From an uncultured Rhodopila sp. (GTDB taxonomy: Bacteria; Pseudomonadota; Alphaproteobacteria; Acetobacterales; Acetobacteraceae), in contig NZ_CAIWTY010000041.1 of NCBI RefSeq assembly GCF_903915725.1, positions 1-64,000 of the forward strand: a DNA stretch of 64,000 bases. The letters are read 5' to 3'. The position numbers and the translations under genes are program-made. Shown here piece by piece: positions 38,409 to 48,985 of this stretch. The notes under the pieces were generated by a model. That model did no database searches, had not been told where the DNA came from, and saw only the letters and a program-made list of their open reading frames with translations. The first letter of the stretch is position 1; every line of letters begins with the position of its first letter.

Positions 38409-39218
38409 TCACACCGTAAACTGCTCCGCAATAATCCGCTCCGACAACCCCCTATCCGGATCAAACAGCACCGTAACACTCACCCCCCGGTCCTCGCTCA
38501 CCGCCACCGAGACCACATTCCGCACCTCGGTAAAATCCGCCACCGCCGCCACCGGACGCTTATCCGCCTCCAGCACCTCGAACAGCACATCCGCGCTGCT
38601 CGGCAACAACGCCCCCCGCCACCGCCGCGGCCGGAACGAGCTGATCGGTGTCAGCGGCAGCAAATTCGCCGACAAAGGAACGATCGGCCCATGCGCCGAC
38701 AGATTATACGCCGTCGATCCCGCTGGCGTAGAGATCAGCACTCCGTCGCAAGACAACTCCTCCAGCCGCACCCGCCCATCGACCAGAATTCGAATCTTCG
38801 CCGCCTGGCGCAGTTGCCGCAGCAAACTGACCTCGTTGAAAGCCAGCGCCTCCTCAACCGAGCCGGTCGCGGTGATCGCATGCATCCGCAACGGATGCAG
38901 TTCCGCTGCCTGAGACTGCGACAATCGCGCCAGCAGCCCGTCCTCATGGTAATTGTTCATCAAAAAGCCGACCGAGCCGCGGTTCATGCCGTAGACCGGC
39001 ATCCCGTGCTGCAGCACGATGGAATGAATCGTCTCCAGCATGAAGCCGTCGCCGCCCAGCGCCACCACCACAGCGGCCTTCTCCGGCGGGCACTGCCCAT
39101 ACCGCGCCGCCAGCGCCTCCCGAGCCTCCTGAGCAATCGACGCCGGCGACGCCACGAACGCGATCTCCCCGGCCACGAACCCGCGGTCCTCGCCGGCGAG
39201 GGACAGCAGATCGCTCAA
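38409..39218 (-). CDS. nadK: NAD kinase
   Basis: [72 protein letters not shown] start overlaps the upstream stop (ttga). Confidence 0.9.
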   Translation of the reverse strand: MSDLLSLAGEDRGFVAGEIAFVASPASIAQEAREALAARYGQCPPEKAAVVVALGGDGFMLETIHSIVLQHGMPVYGMNRGSVGFLMNNYHEDGLLARLSQSQAAELHPLRMHAITATGSVEEALAFNEVSLLRQLRQAAKIRILVDGRVRLEELSCDGVLISTPAGSTAYNLSAHGPIVPLSANLLPLTPISSFRPRRWRGALLPSSADVLFEVLEADKRPVAAVADFTEVRNVVSVAVSEDRGVSVTVLFDPDRGLSERIIAEQFTV

Positions 39219-40051
39219 AGCCGTTTCCTGTGGTCCAGCACCGGCATGTCGCGGCGCACCTTCGCGGTCAACTCCCCGTCGATCCGCGCCGTCACCCAGC
39301 CGACACCGTCCGAAGCCCGCGCGACCACGTGGCCCCACGGGTTCACCACCATCGAATGCCCATAGGTGAACCGAGCCTCGCCCTTGCCCTCCAAATGCTT
39401 CCCCCAGGTCGCGGGGGCGGCGAGCCAGCACTGAGTCTCGATCGCCCGGCCGCGGATCAGCGCCTCCCAATGGTCGCGGCCAGTGGCCAGGGTGAAGGCG
39501 CTGGGCAGGAAGATCAGGTCCGCGCCGGCCTCGCGCAGCTTCCAGAACAAATCGGGGAAGCGGACATCGTAGCAGATGGCGCAGCCGACGCGGACACCTC
39601 CGGCATCATAGACGACGATCTCGTCCCCCGCGCCGTAGCTGGCGCTTTCGCGATATCCGACACCGTCCGGGCCGACGATGTCGAACAGGTGCATCTTGCG
39701 GTAGCGCGCCAGTTCTGCTCCGTCCGGGTCGAACACCACGGTGGTGTTGAACAGTTTCCCGGGACCCTGCTCGATGATCGAGCCGCCATGCACGTACACC
39801 CGAGCCTCTCGGGCGGTCCGGCGCAGGAATTCATACGCCTCGCCGCCCCGTTCGTTGGAACCCCGAGGCGGCAGCACTTCGGCGTTCTCCGCCCGCGTCC
39901 CTCGATCGCCGCCGAGCGAATCCCAGACCTCCGGCAGGCCAACGATGTCGGGACGGTCCTGCTCGACCGCGTTGCGGATCAGCTCCCGCGCCTGAGCGAT
40001 GTTGTCCGCCTTTTTCGCGCCGGGGTTCATCTGCATCACGCTGACGCGCAT
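39215..40051 (-). CDS. Carbon-nitrogen (nitrilase-family) hydrolase
   Basis: [71 protein letters not shown] (E-K-C triad). Confidence 0.92.
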   Translation of the reverse strand: MRVSVMQMNPGAKKADNIAQARELIRNAVEQDRPDIVGLPEVWDSLGGDRGTRAENAEVLPPRGSNERGGEAYEFLRRTAREARVYVHGGSIIEQGPGKLFNTTVVFDPDGAELARYRKMHLFDIVGPDGVGYRESASYGAGDEIVVYDAGGVRVGCAICYDVRFPDLFWKLREAGADLIFLPSAFTLATGRDHWEALIRGRAIETQCWLAAPATWGKHLEGKGEARFTYGHSMVVNPWGHVVARASDGVGWVTARIDGELTAKVRRDMPVLDHRKRL

Positions 40052-40167
40052 CGTCGGCCTCCGGGTGAAATCCCGGGCAGGGAAGCGTATCCGCCGCGGC
40101 GATGCAACAGGGATGGCACAGGCCGCGCCGCGCCCATATCCTGCGCCGCGGAAAAGGAGGCTGTTCG

Positions 40168-40815
40168 ATGCGGCGGATAAAAGTCTGGGACCTCCCGGTG
40201 CGTCTGTTCCACTGGGCGATCGTGGTGCTGATCGTCGCGGCCTGGACGACGCAGGAACTTAACAAGATGGAATGGCATATGCGCGTCGGCTACGCGATCC
40301 TGGCGCTGCTGCTGTTCCGTATCGTCTGGGGGTTCATCGGCAGCGACACCGCCCGTTTCGTGCGCTTCCTGAAAAGCCCGGCCGCGGTGCTGCGGCACCT
40401 CTCCCACCTCCGCCGCCGCGAAGCGGACCGGGAGATCGGCCATAACGCCGCGGGGGGATGGATGGTGCTGCTGATGCTGGTGCTGCTGGGTGTGCAGGCC
40501 GGCACCGGTCTGTTCTCCAACGACGACAGCGCGACGGACGGGCCGCTGATGCACCTGGTTGGCAAGGACCAAAGCGACTTTATCAGCAAGATCCATGCGC
40601 TGAACTTCAACCTGATCCTGGCCGTCATCGTGCTGCACGTGGCGGCGATCACCGCCTATGCGGTGCTGAAGCGGCAGAACCTGGTGCGGCCGATGGTCAC
40701 CGGGACGAAGGAGATGCCCGGCGACACGGCGGCGCCGCGACTGGTCAGCCCGGTGTGGGCAGCAGTCGCGCTGGCAGCGGCGGCAGGTGCGGTGGCCTGC
40801 CTGGTGAACCTGTAG
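40168..40815 (+). CDS. Cytochrome b561-domain protein
   Basis: KVWDLPVRLFHWAIVVLIVAAWTT...MRVGYAILALLLFRIVWGFIGSDTARF...HALNFNLILAVIVLHVAAITAYAVLK. Confidence 0.9.
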   Translation: MRRIKVWDLPVRLFHWAIVVLIVAAWTTQELNKMEWHMRVGYAILALLLFRIVWGFIGSDTARFVRFLKSPAAVLRHLSHLRRREADREIGHNAAGGWMVLLMLVLLGVQAGTGLFSNDDSATDGPLMHLVGKDQSDFISKIHALNFNLILAVIVLHVAAITAYAVLKRQNLVRPMVTGTKEMPGDTAAPRLVSPVWAAVALAAAAGAVACLVNL

Positions 40816-40832
40816 CTCGGCTTGGGTCTATT

Positions 40833-40859
40833 GCAATCATCGCAATCATCGATTTCATC
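40833..40859. promoter_or_regulatory. 9-bp tandem repeats GCAATCATC/GCAATCATC/GATTTCATC upstream of the FitA-type gene (candidate operator)
   Basis: Read directly; about 30 bp upstream of the antitoxin start. Confidence 0.5.
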
Positions 40860-40887
40860 GATCGCATGCCTGACAGCCACCACCACG

Positions 40888-41136
40888 ATGAGCAGCATCA
40901 CCATCCGCAACCTTGACCCCGCCATCAAGGAACGGCTGCGCGTTCGGGCCGCCGAGCATGGCCACTCGATGGAGGCCGAGGTCAGGCGCATCCTCCAGGC
41001 CAGCTTGCAACAGCCGGAACGGCCGCCCGGGCGCAATCTTTATGAGCGCATCCACGCCCGCTTCGGCCCGCTCGGCGGTGTGGAGCTGGAGCTGCCTCCC
41101 CGCGAACCCGGGCGCGAACCACCTCGGTTCGACTGA
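40888..41136 (+). CDS. FitA-like RHH antitoxin
   Basis: MSSITIRNLDPAIKERLRVRAAEHGHSMEAEVRRILQASL. Confidence 0.92.
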   Translation: MSSITIRNLDPAIKERLRVRAAEHGHSMEAEVRRILQASLQQPERPPGRNLYERIHARFGPLGGVELELPPREPGREPPRFD

Positions 41137-41556
41137 ATGCTGCTGCTCGATACCAATATCCTCGCCGCCATCATGGTCGCTCGGCCGGTTCCCGAAGTGG
41201 CCAGGTGGATGGCCGAACAGCCGATCGAAGACCTCGTTACGACCGGCATCAGCCAGGCGGAGATCTTGTCGGGTTTGGCCATCATGCCGGAAGGCCGCCG
41301 GCGCCGCGATCTCGAAGCGGCGGCCCGGGCGATGTTCGAAGAGGACTTCGAGGGCCGCGTGCTGCCGTTCGACATGAACGCCGCCGCCGCGTATGCGGAC
41401 CTGTTTGCGGCGCGCCGGCGGGTGGGACGGCCGGCAGCCCCGCTCGGTCTGATGATCGCCTCGGTCGCGCGATCAACCGGCGCCAGTGTTGTTACGCGCG
41501 ACATCGGCGGGTTCGAGGGATGCGGCCTTACGCTGATCAATCCCTGGGGCGGATAG
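41137..41556 (+). CDS. FitB/VapC-type PIN-domain toxin
   Basis: MLLLDTNILAAIMVARPVPEVARWMAEQPIEDLVTTGISQAEILSGLAIMPEGRRR...VVTRDIGGFEGCGLTLINPW. Confidence 0.93.
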   Translation: MLLLDTNILAAIMVARPVPEVARWMAEQPIEDLVTTGISQAEILSGLAIMPEGRRRRDLEAAARAMFEEDFEGRVLPFDMNAAAAYADLFAARRRVGRPAAPLGLMIASVARSTGASVVTRDIGGFEGCGLTLINPWGG

Positions 41557-41566
41557 CCGATCGGCA

Positions 41567-42049
41567 TCACGCCTCTGTTGCAGCCGTCTCCGCCAGATAC
41601 CCCGCCAACCGTTCAAGCGTCTGCCTGCCGCCGTCCACCGCGCTGTATTTCCGTGCGAACTGGTCGCGAAAGAACGGCGTTGCGAAGACGATGCGGAAGG
41701 TCACGTTGGTCTGGCTGCCGCCGCCTTCGGCCTGCAGCAACAGCGCGGATTCAAAGTCGGAGGCGCCGTGTCCCTCCTTGCCGCTGCCGTTGGTGTAGAC
41801 AATGCGTTCGTGTTCAACCACTTCGGTGAAGACGCTGTGGTTGTGGAACGAGGTCAGGCCGTACACGTTCATCCGATAGATCCATGCGCCACCCGGCCGC
41901 AGATCCATCGTCTGCACCGTCGCGGTGCAGCCGCGCGGCCCCCACCAATGAGACAGAGCCTGAGGCACCGTCATCGCCCGCCAAACGCGCTCCGGCGAGG
42001 CATCCAACACGCGTGACACCGTGATGTCCCGGCCTTGCTCGTCGCTCAT
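41567..42049 (-). CDS. SRPBCC (AHSA1-type) protein
   Basis: VSRVLDASPERVWRAMTVPQALSHWWGPRGCTATVQTMDLRPGGAWIYRM. Confidence 0.88.
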   Translation of the reverse strand: MSDEQGRDITVSRVLDASPERVWRAMTVPQALSHWWGPRGCTATVQTMDLRPGGAWIYRMNVYGLTSFHNHSVFTEVVEHERIVYTNGSGKEGHGASDFESALLLQAEGGGSQTNVTFRIVFATPFFRDQFARKYSAVDGGRQTLERLAGYLAETAATEA

Positions 42050-42098
42050 CGATGCGTCCTGTCCTGCAACATCCACAACCTTCCGTGCCGGTGCGGCC

Positions 42099-42917
42099 TC
42101 AAACAGCCCACTCCAACCCCACCAACCGCTCGAACTCCGCCACCGACAGCGTCTCCGCCCGGCGCTCGCCCTTGATCCCGGCCCGCTCCAACAGCGCCTC
42201 GCCGCCCAGCCCGCGCAGCGACCCGCGCAGCATCTTGCGCCGCTGCCCGAACGCCGCCGCGGTCAGCGCCTCCATCCGCCGGAACACCGCCGGGTCCGGC
42301 TGCGTTGCATGTGGCGTCAGGCTGACGACGGCCGATGATACCTTGGGTGGCGGCGTGAACGCCGCGGGCGGCAACCGCAGGACGATCCGCGCGCCGCACA
42401 CCCATTGCGCCAGCACCGACAGCCGCCCATAGGCCGGCGTATCCGGCTCCGCGCAGATCCGCTCCGCAACCTCGTGCTGGAACATCAGGGTCAGCCGCTC
42501 GAACAACGCGGCCTGCCGCAACCAGCCGACAAGCAGCGGCGAGGCGACATTGTAAGGCAGATTGGCGATCACCTGCCGCGGTGCCGGCACCAGCGCGGCG
42601 TAGTCCACCGCCAGCGCATCGCCCTCCACCACCATCAGCCGGCCGCCGGCGGACTGTGCCAGGTCCGTCACCGCGCCGATGGCCCGGCGGTCCAGCTCGA
42701 TCGCGGTCACACTCGACGCGGCCGATGCCAGCAGCGACCGCGTCAGCCCGCCCGGCCCCGGACCTACCTCGATCACATGGCGCCCGCCCAGGTCGCCGGC
42801 CTCACGCACGATGCGGTCGGTCAGGTTGCCATCGAGCAGGAAGTGCTGCCCAAGCGAATGGCGTGCCGCCAACCCGTGGCGAGCAATGACCTCCCGCAGC
42901 GGCGGCAGTTCGGTCAA
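42099..42917 (-). CDS. rsmA: 16S rRNA dimethyladenosine transferase
   Basis: RHSLGQHFLLDGNLTDRIV..VIEVGPGPGGLTRSLL..VIANLPYNVASPLL..FTPPPKVSSAVV. Confidence 0.95.
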   Translation of the reverse strand: MTELPPLREVIARHGLAARHSLGQHFLLDGNLTDRIVREAGDLGGRHVIEVGPGPGGLTRSLLASAASSVTAIELDRRAIGAVTDLAQSAGGRLMVVEGDALAVDYAALVPAPRQVIANLPYNVASPLLVGWLRQAALFERLTLMFQHEVAERICAEPDTPAYGRLSVLAQWVCGARIVLRLPPAAFTPPPKVSSAVVSLTPHATQPDPAVFRRMEALTAAAFGQRRKMLRGSLRGLGGEALLERAGIKGERRAETLSVAEFERLVGLEWAV

Positions 42918-42925
42918 TCGCCGGC

Positions 42926-44278
42926 TCAGACCCCGCGATCACGCAGGTCGATGGTCGCCCGGCGGTGCAGGTCGCGCATCGTTTGCCGCGACAGGTTCTC
43001 CACCCGCTCGCTCACCAGGCGGTTGTGGATGTCCTGGGCAGTGATCTCGCCGACATTCTTCTGCTCCCGCGAGCAGACCGTAATCACCGCGATGCCGTCC
43101 CGCGATATCAGCGGCTCGGTCGGCTTGCCGAGCGGGATGGTCTCCAGCAGTGTGCGGAAGGCCGGCGGATTGACCCCCTCCACCCGGATCTCTCCCGGAT
43201 CGATTGGCCGGTTCGCCGCATTGTTGGCCTTGGCTACCGCCTCCATCTGCTCGCAGCCATTTACCGAGGCGATGACCGACTTCGCCTTGGCGAGAGCCTG
43301 ACGCTGCTGCTCGGTCGGGTTCTGCGGATCAACGAGAGGCGCCGTGAACGGGAAGAACGCCTGCCGCATCGTCGCCACGGTCGCCATGTCGTGGCCGATT
43401 TCCCGCTTGGCCTGCAGGTTGACGATCGAAATGCCCCCCGGCACCCGCACCGGGTTGCTGACCGCGCCCACAGGCATTTCGGCCACCAGCCGCGCGATGG
43501 CCGGATCAAGCTGATTGGTCTTCTCCCAGCCGAGTTCGCCGCCCTCCAGCGCCGTCTGAGTCTGGCTGAACTGTGCCGCGACCATGGCGAACGGAGCGCC
43601 GGCGTGCAATTCGCTGATCACCGTTTCTGCGAAACGCTGAGCATCCGCGGTGTTGTTCGGGTCGTCTACAGGGATGAAGATTTCTCCCAGCCGGTATTCC
43701 ATCTGTCCGGTCTGCGCGGCGGCCAGCTTCTGCTGTTCGGCCACCTCGGCCTCGGTGATGTTCATCTTCTCGCCGACGACCTCCCGCAGCATTTGGGTCC
43801 AGGCGAGCTGGGCGCGGATCTGGTCGATCAGCGTCCGGTTGCTGACGCCGTCCGACGCCAGCTTCGCCCGCAAGGCGCCGGCCGGCATATTGTTGCGGGT
43901 TTCGATGGCCTTGATCGCGTCGGCAATCTGCGCGTCCTGAATGACGATCTTGCGGCGCTGAGCCTCCTGCACGCGCAGCCGTTCATCGATCAATTGCCGC
44001 AGGATCTGCGGCTTCAGGTGGTCAATGACGTCCTGCGACATCGGCAGGCCGGTGGAAATCGCGAACAGCCGGGCGCGATTGGCGATGTCGGCATCGCTGA
44101 TGACATCGCCATTGACCACCGCGGCGATTCGGCTGGTATCGGGCAAAGGCCTTTCTGCCGCCGGCCTGGCGGAAACCGCCGGCGTTGCGGCCAGGCAGAC
44201 GGGTACTCCCCCGAGAGGGGCGGCCAGCAGAAGCGCGAGTAGTCCAGTCCGTATCCGGTCGCGGTGCAGGTTCGGCAT
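42926..44278 (-). CDS. surA: SurA-type peptidylprolyl isomerase
   Basis: VVNGDVISDADIANRARLFAISTG...QILRQLIDERLRVQEAQRRKI...LGWEKTNQLDPAIARLVAEMPVGAVSNPVRVPGGISIVNL; located between lptD and rsmA. Confidence 0.9.
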   Translation of the reverse strand: MPNLHRDRIRTGLLALLLAAPLGGVPVCLAATPAVSARPAAERPLPDTSRIAAVVNGDVISDADIANRARLFAISTGLPMSQDVIDHLKPQILRQLIDERLRVQEAQRRKIVIQDAQIADAIKAIETRNNMPAGALRAKLASDGVSNRTLIDQIRAQLAWTQMLREVVGEKMNITEAEVAEQQKLAAAQTGQMEYRLGEIFIPVDDPNNTADAQRFAETVISELHAGAPFAMVAAQFSQTQTALEGGELGWEKTNQLDPAIARLVAEMPVGAVSNPVRVPGGISIVNLQAKREIGHDMATVATMRQAFFPFTAPLVDPQNPTEQQRQALAKAKSVIASVNGCEQMEAVAKANNAANRPIDPGEIRVEGVNPPAFRTLLETIPLGKPTEPLISRDGIAVITVCSREQKNVGEITAQDIHNRLVSERVENLSRQTMRDLHRRATIDLRDRGV

Positions 44279-44295
44279 GCAAGGCACTCCTGTAT

Positions 44296-46533
44296 TCATA
44301 GGGCGCGATAGCCGAATTGGCCGATCGTCTTGAAGGTTACCAGGAACAGGACAGCGGTTGAGCCGTTGTCGCCGTTGATGCTGACATAGCGGCGAAACGC
44401 CCGCAGATCAAAGATGAAGCATTCATCTTCGTAAACCATGTCGGCGCCGACCATGACCATCTGGTTGGTGGCAAGGTCGCGGCGGGCGTATCCGCTGAAC
44501 CGATACTGTCCCCAATACGTCGAAAGCGCCACCGTGGCCTCGTTCCGCGGGAAGTAGTACGGGTTCCCTGCCGGCGGCGGCGCGGGCTGATCATAGAATG
44601 TATACGGATTGAAAGTCGTGTAGATGTAACCGGCGGAAACCCGGAATCTGGCCGGCCCCGCAGAGGCGACCGCATCGGCGTAGCGGGTCGCCAGGTCGTT
44701 CTTGTTCAGCCGGGTGTGGTAGGTCAGGTCAAGCCATTGCGTAGGTGCAAAAGTTGCTCTGGCAACGATATCGGAGACCGTGTCATGCAGCCCCGAGGCC
44801 TCCGGGAACAGGTTGTCCTGTGTGGTCCGGTAGGACTGCCCGATCAGCCCGTCGAATGTCGTGCCGCCCAGATACCACGCCCCGTGCATGCCGACGTTGG
44901 CGCGCACCCCACCGTCCAGCCGGTCGATCCCGGTAAAGCGATTGAAGCCGAACAGGTTGGCGTCGGTAAACTGAAAGTCCAGGCTGTCTTCATTCGGATA
45001 CAGCCGGGTCTGGCTGTCGCCGGCCTGCGGCGCCACGATCACCTGAGCGATCGGCTCCAGTAGCTGATTTCCCCAGGCGCCGCCATCGCGCGCAAAGGGC
45101 CAGCGGAAGTCCACCGCCAATTGCGGCAGCGCACGGCCGGACGCGATCGAGTCCTTGGTCGCATAGTTCGGCGTTTCGTTGAACTGGGAGGCGTCATAGG
45201 CCGCTGCATCGCCATGCAGGGTGACCTTCCACTGGTCCCCGAGCAATCCGATGAACGGCCGCTCGTAATTCATGGTCAACGAGGCGCGGCGGGTATTCGT
45301 CCCGGTGGTCCGGAGCACATTAAAGTCTTCAGTCGTCAATGAAAACCGGCCGCCCCATGCGTCCGGTCTGCCGAAGTAGTCGTATTCGTATCTCGGCAGC
45401 ACCGTCGGCAGAGCGGTGCTGTTGATCGCCGAATTGAGCGCCTGGTAGAACCGCGAATCGAGGCGCGCATAGGATCCCTCGCCAAATCCCTCCAGATAGA
45501 TCTGGCTCGACAGGATGTTCGGGTCGCCCGACAGCCCCGTGGTCAGGTGAAAGTCGCGCACGTAATCGCTGGATGATGCGCGGTTGATGTTGAAGCCCCA
45601 GCGCCATGTGTCGTCGTAGGTGAACTGGCCGCGTGAAGCGAAGGTGCCCTGCGCCGAATTGTCGATGTAGCCGCCGGACGCATTGACCAGGAACGTGCCG
45701 TCGTTGAACCGGCGGCGATACTCGATATCGAGCTGGGGGCCGGCCCGCGAGGTGATCATCGGCAAGAACGTTGCGTCCGATTGATCGTCGATCACCTGGT
45801 ACCAAGGCTGACCATAAAAGGCGCCGATGCTGGACGACGATCCAATAACCGGCGGCAGCAGGCCAGACGCCCGCTTCACCGAGGGATCAGCGTTAAAGAA
45901 AAACGGGAAATAAGCAATCGGGAAGCCGTAAATCTCCAGATCGGCGTCGTGATACTCGATCTTCTTATGCTCCAGGTCCTGAACCGCCGAGGCAGCACGA
46001 ATCTGCCACAGCGGTGGCCTCGTGGGATCTTTCGCGCACGCGTTGCATGTGGTGTAGACGACCTTGGTCATCTCGTTGATCTGCCCGCCGGTCCGCTGCG
46101 CCCCGTTTGCCGCCATGCGGCCGTTCTGAGCCAACAACGCGCGCACATCCTTCAGGATGCCGTCGTTCATGTTGTTCTGCATTTCCGCGTAGTCGGCGAA
46201 CATCACTTCGCCGTCGGGTTCCAGCAGCACGACGTTGCCGGACGCGGCGGCGACACCGGTATTGCGGTCGAAGGTGATCTTGTCCGCGCGCATCACATGG
46301 CCGTTCTGCCATGCCTCGACATGCCCGGTCGCGGTGACCAGCGACTTGTCCTTGTCGTATTCCACCGAGTCGGCGGAGAACGTCACCGGCTCATCGGTGC
46401 GGATTTGCTGTCCCGGACGCGGCGACGTCAGGCCGCCGAACTGGGCAAGCGCAGGGATCGAGCCGATGCACATCAGCACCAAAACGATCGCTAGCTGGTG
46501 GCAACCCTGTCGGGCACGGTTCAATCGATCCAT
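44296..46533 (-). CDS. lptD: LPS-assembly protein LptD
   Basis: N-terminal OstA-like PVTFSADSVEYDKDKSLVTATGHVEAWQNGHVMRADKITFDR; FPIAYFPFFFNADPSVKRASGLLPP; beta-barrel C-terminus. Confidence 0.94.
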   Translation of the reverse strand: MDRLNRARQGCHQLAIVLVLMCIGSIPALAQFGGLTSPRPGQQIRTDEPVTFSADSVEYDKDKSLVTATGHVEAWQNGHVMRADKITFDRNTGVAAASGNVVLLEPDGEVMFADYAEMQNNMNDGILKDVRALLAQNGRMAANGAQRTGGQINEMTKVVYTTCNACAKDPTRPPLWQIRAASAVQDLEHKKIEYHDADLEIYGFPIAYFPFFFNADPSVKRASGLLPPVIGSSSSIGAFYGQPWYQVIDDQSDATFLPMITSRAGPQLDIEYRRRFNDGTFLVNASGGYIDNSAQGTFASRGQFTYDDTWRWGFNINRASSSDYVRDFHLTTGLSGDPNILSSQIYLEGFGEGSYARLDSRFYQALNSAINSTALPTVLPRYEYDYFGRPDAWGGRFSLTTEDFNVLRTTGTNTRRASLTMNYERPFIGLLGDQWKVTLHGDAAAYDASQFNETPNYATKDSIASGRALPQLAVDFRWPFARDGGAWGNQLLEPIAQVIVAPQAGDSQTRLYPNEDSLDFQFTDANLFGFNRFTGIDRLDGGVRANVGMHGAWYLGGTTFDGLIGQSYRTTQDNLFPEASGLHDTVSDIVARATFAPTQWLDLTYHTRLNKNDLATRYADAVASAGPARFRVSAGYIYTTFNPYTFYDQPAPPPAGNPYYFPRNEATVALSTYWGQYRFSGYARRDLATNQMVMVGADMVYEDECFIFDLRAFRRYVSINGDNGSTAVLFLVTFKTIGQFGYRAL

Positions 46534-46535
46534 CG

Positions 46536-47648
46536 TCAGCCGTCTTCCGTGTGCAGCAACAGGGCAACCGCCAGCATAAGCCCTGACGCCGCCGGTGCCC
46601 AGGCCGCAAGCGCAACGGGCAGCGCGCCGGACTGGCCGATTTCCTCGGCGATTTTAGACACCACGAACAGCACGAACCCGGCCGCCACGCCGCTGCCGAT
46701 CATTTTGGCCACGCCGCCGCGGCGGGCCGGGCGCATGGAGAAGCCGGCGGAGACCAGGCACATCGTGGCGCATAGCAGCGGCAGCGCAAGCAGCGCCTGG
46801 AAATGCAGCCGGTGGCGAATCGACGAGAATCCGGAGCGGTCGAGCAAGGCAATGAAACTCGGCAAGGCCCAGACCGATAGCGTATCCGGGGAGGCGAAGC
46901 TTTCCTGCACCCGGGAAACCGTCAGGTCCGTCGGCAGGTTCATTTCCTCCGGCGGTCCAGGCAACTGGTCGGCTTTGATCGTGCGGGCGTTGTCGAGAAC
47001 CCAGTTGCCCTTGCCCAGCGTCGCGCGAGTCGCCTCGACCCGGTCGAGCAGCTTGTCGGCGCCATCGAGGCGAAACACGCTGACCTGCGTCGCGGTCAAC
47101 TGCTTGCCGTGCAGCTCGACCTGATTGGCGTGGATGATCGCCACGCCCTGCGGGGTCAGCATGCGGTCCGACTGGCGCAGCCAGAGCTGGCCGCCGTTCA
47201 GCGCCAGCGGCCCGCCGCCGCTGCGCAGATAGGTATTCTCCATTGCCTCCGCGCGCGCCAGCATGACCGAAGAGACCGGGCTGATCAGCCCGGTTGCGAT
47301 CACCCCGAACAGCGCCGCGCACAGCGTCGGACCGGTCAGGAACTCCCAGGCCGAAACGCCGGAGGCGCGGGCGACGATCAGCTCGGACGAGCGCGTCAGC
47401 CGCCAGAAGCACAGAATGCCTCCGAGGAGGACGGCGAACGGCATGATCTGCATCGAGACATAGGGCAGCCGAAGGGCCGCGATCTGGCTGACCAGGCCGA
47501 AGCTGACCTCCGGATGGCTGGCCGATCGGCGCAGCAGCTCGATGAAGTCGAACATCGCGACGAGCCCGGACAGCGCCAGCAACATGCCGATGACCGACGT
47601 CGCGAACTGGCGGACGATGTAGAGCGACAAGGTGATGGCGGCGGTCAT
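46536..47648 (-). CDS. lptG: LPS export ABC transporter permease LptG
   Basis: TLSLYIVRQFATSVIGMLLALSGLVAMFDFIELLRR...PFAVLLGGILCFWRLTRSSELIVARASGVSAWEFL. Confidence 0.93.
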   Translation of the reverse strand: MTAAITLSLYIVRQFATSVIGMLLALSGLVAMFDFIELLRRSASHPEVSFGLVSQIAALRLPYVSMQIMPFAVLLGGILCFWRLTRSSELIVARASGVSAWEFLTGPTLCAALFGVIATGLISPVSSVMLARAEAMENTYLRSGGGPLALNGGQLWLRQSDRMLTPQGVAIIHANQVELHGKQLTATQVSVFRLDGADKLLDRVEATRATLGKGNWVLDNARTIKADQLPGPPEEMNLPTDLTVSRVQESFASPDTLSVWALPSFIALLDRSGFSSIRHRLHFQALLALPLLCATMCLVSAGFSMRPARRGGVAKMIGSGVAAGFVLFVVSKIAEEIGQSGALPVALAAWAPAASGLMLAVALLLHTEDG

Positions 47649-47652
47649 CCGG

Positions 47653-48819
47653 TCAGGCTTCGGCCGTCCGGGATTGGAACAGGCCGAGGTCCGGGGCGAG
47701 CAGCACCCAGCCGGCAATCACGCCCGGCACGATTGCGTGCACCCACATCAGGAAGATCAGGCTGTTGTCCCTTGCCGCCAGCGTTCCGAACGCGAGTCCC
47801 ATCGCCAGCAGCCCGACCATGATGCCGATGGTCACCAGCGGCCGCAGCACGCCGCCATGCCGCCGGAACATGCCGCCGAGTGCGGAGGCCAGACCGACCA
47901 TCGCGTAGGATAGCGTCGTCAGCGGCGCAGACAGGCGCTTATGGCCTTCGGCAACCCATTTCGGACGATCGCGCTCGAACCAGGGATGCGGGTCGAGCAG
48001 GGCGGAGAGCGGGACCTCCGACATATCGGCCGGCCGGTCGGTTTCGTCCTTGGTGGCGTCAGCCAGGTCGATTTCATTCTGGCCGAAGGTCAGCACGTTC
48101 AGCCGCCCGGTCTGGTGATCGATCTCCTCCCGGCTGCCGTCGAGCAGCAGCACGCGCGGTCCGGTCGGGCCGTCGACCAGCCGGCCGCGCTCGGCCAGGA
48201 TGGTTGCGTGCGCCGTGGGATCGCGCGCGTCGTCGACCAGAATGCCGTGCAAGGTCCCGTCCGGGTCGCGGGTGCGGATATAGACGGTGAGTTTTTCCGA
48301 CAGCGGAGTGAAGACTCCGTCCTGCAGCAGGAAGGCGGCGAGGCGGTTGCGAATTTCCCATTGGAACTGCTTGAAGTCGGACAGCGCTGCCGGGACCGCC
48401 CAGATGCTGAGGACGTAGCCGAGGATGGTCGCCAACAGCGCGACGGTCAGGGCGGGACGCGCCAGCGCCCAGGGCGACAGGCCGGAGGCCCGCATCACCG
48501 TCAGTTCCCGGTCCGTCGCCATGCGCTGGTAGACGAACTGGATGACGACATAGGTCGTTATCGGCAGGATCACCGCGATGAAACTTGGGATCAGCAGGCT
48601 GGTCAGGTGCAGGAAGACCAGGAAGGACAAGCCGCGGTTGACCACCAGATCGACGAAGCGGAGCGACTGGGTCAGCCAGACCAGCGCCGTGAGGCCGCAG
48701 GTGGCGACCGCCAGGGCCACCAGCACCTGCCGGAAAATATAGATATCAAGCCGGGTGACAATATTGCCGGAACGCATGCCGCTTTCTGCGGCAGGCTCGG
48801 GCGCGATGCAACCGGACAT
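47653..48819 (-). CDS. lptF: LPS export ABC transporter permease LptF
   Basis: LDIYIFRQVLVALAVATCGLTALVWLTQSLRFVDLVVNRGLSFLVFLHLTSLLIPSFIAVILPI..ELTVMRASGLSPWALARP. Start uncertain (48819 or 48777). Confidence 0.93.
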   Translation of the reverse strand: MSGCIAPEPAAESGMRSGNIVTRLDIYIFRQVLVALAVATCGLTALVWLTQSLRFVDLVVNRGLSFLVFLHLTSLLIPSFIAVILPITTYVVIQFVYQRMATDRELTVMRASGLSPWALARPALTVALLATILGYVLSIWAVPAALSDFKQFQWEIRNRLAAFLLQDGVFTPLSEKLTVYIRTRDPDGTLHGILVDDARDPTAHATILAERGRLVDGPTGPRVLLLDGSREEIDHQTGRLNVLTFGQNEIDLADATKDETDRPADMSEVPLSALLDPHPWFERDRPKWVAEGHKRLSAPLTTLSYAMVGLASALGGMFRRHGGVLRPLVTIGIMVGLLAMGLAFGTLAARDNSLIFLMWVHAIVPGVIAGWVLLAPDLGLFQSRTAEA

Positions 48820-48985
48820 TTGGTAATCGGCAGGTCAGGGGAGGAGACCCGACCCGGAGCCGGATTTTCGGGCATTCTCGCCGCGACCCGGACTCGGCGC
48901 GGATTCGACGGTTCGCTAACCTGCGAGCGGTTGTCCCGATCAACCGGGCAGCTTTAAGCTTCGGGTAAGCTATCGGGAGGCTTCG

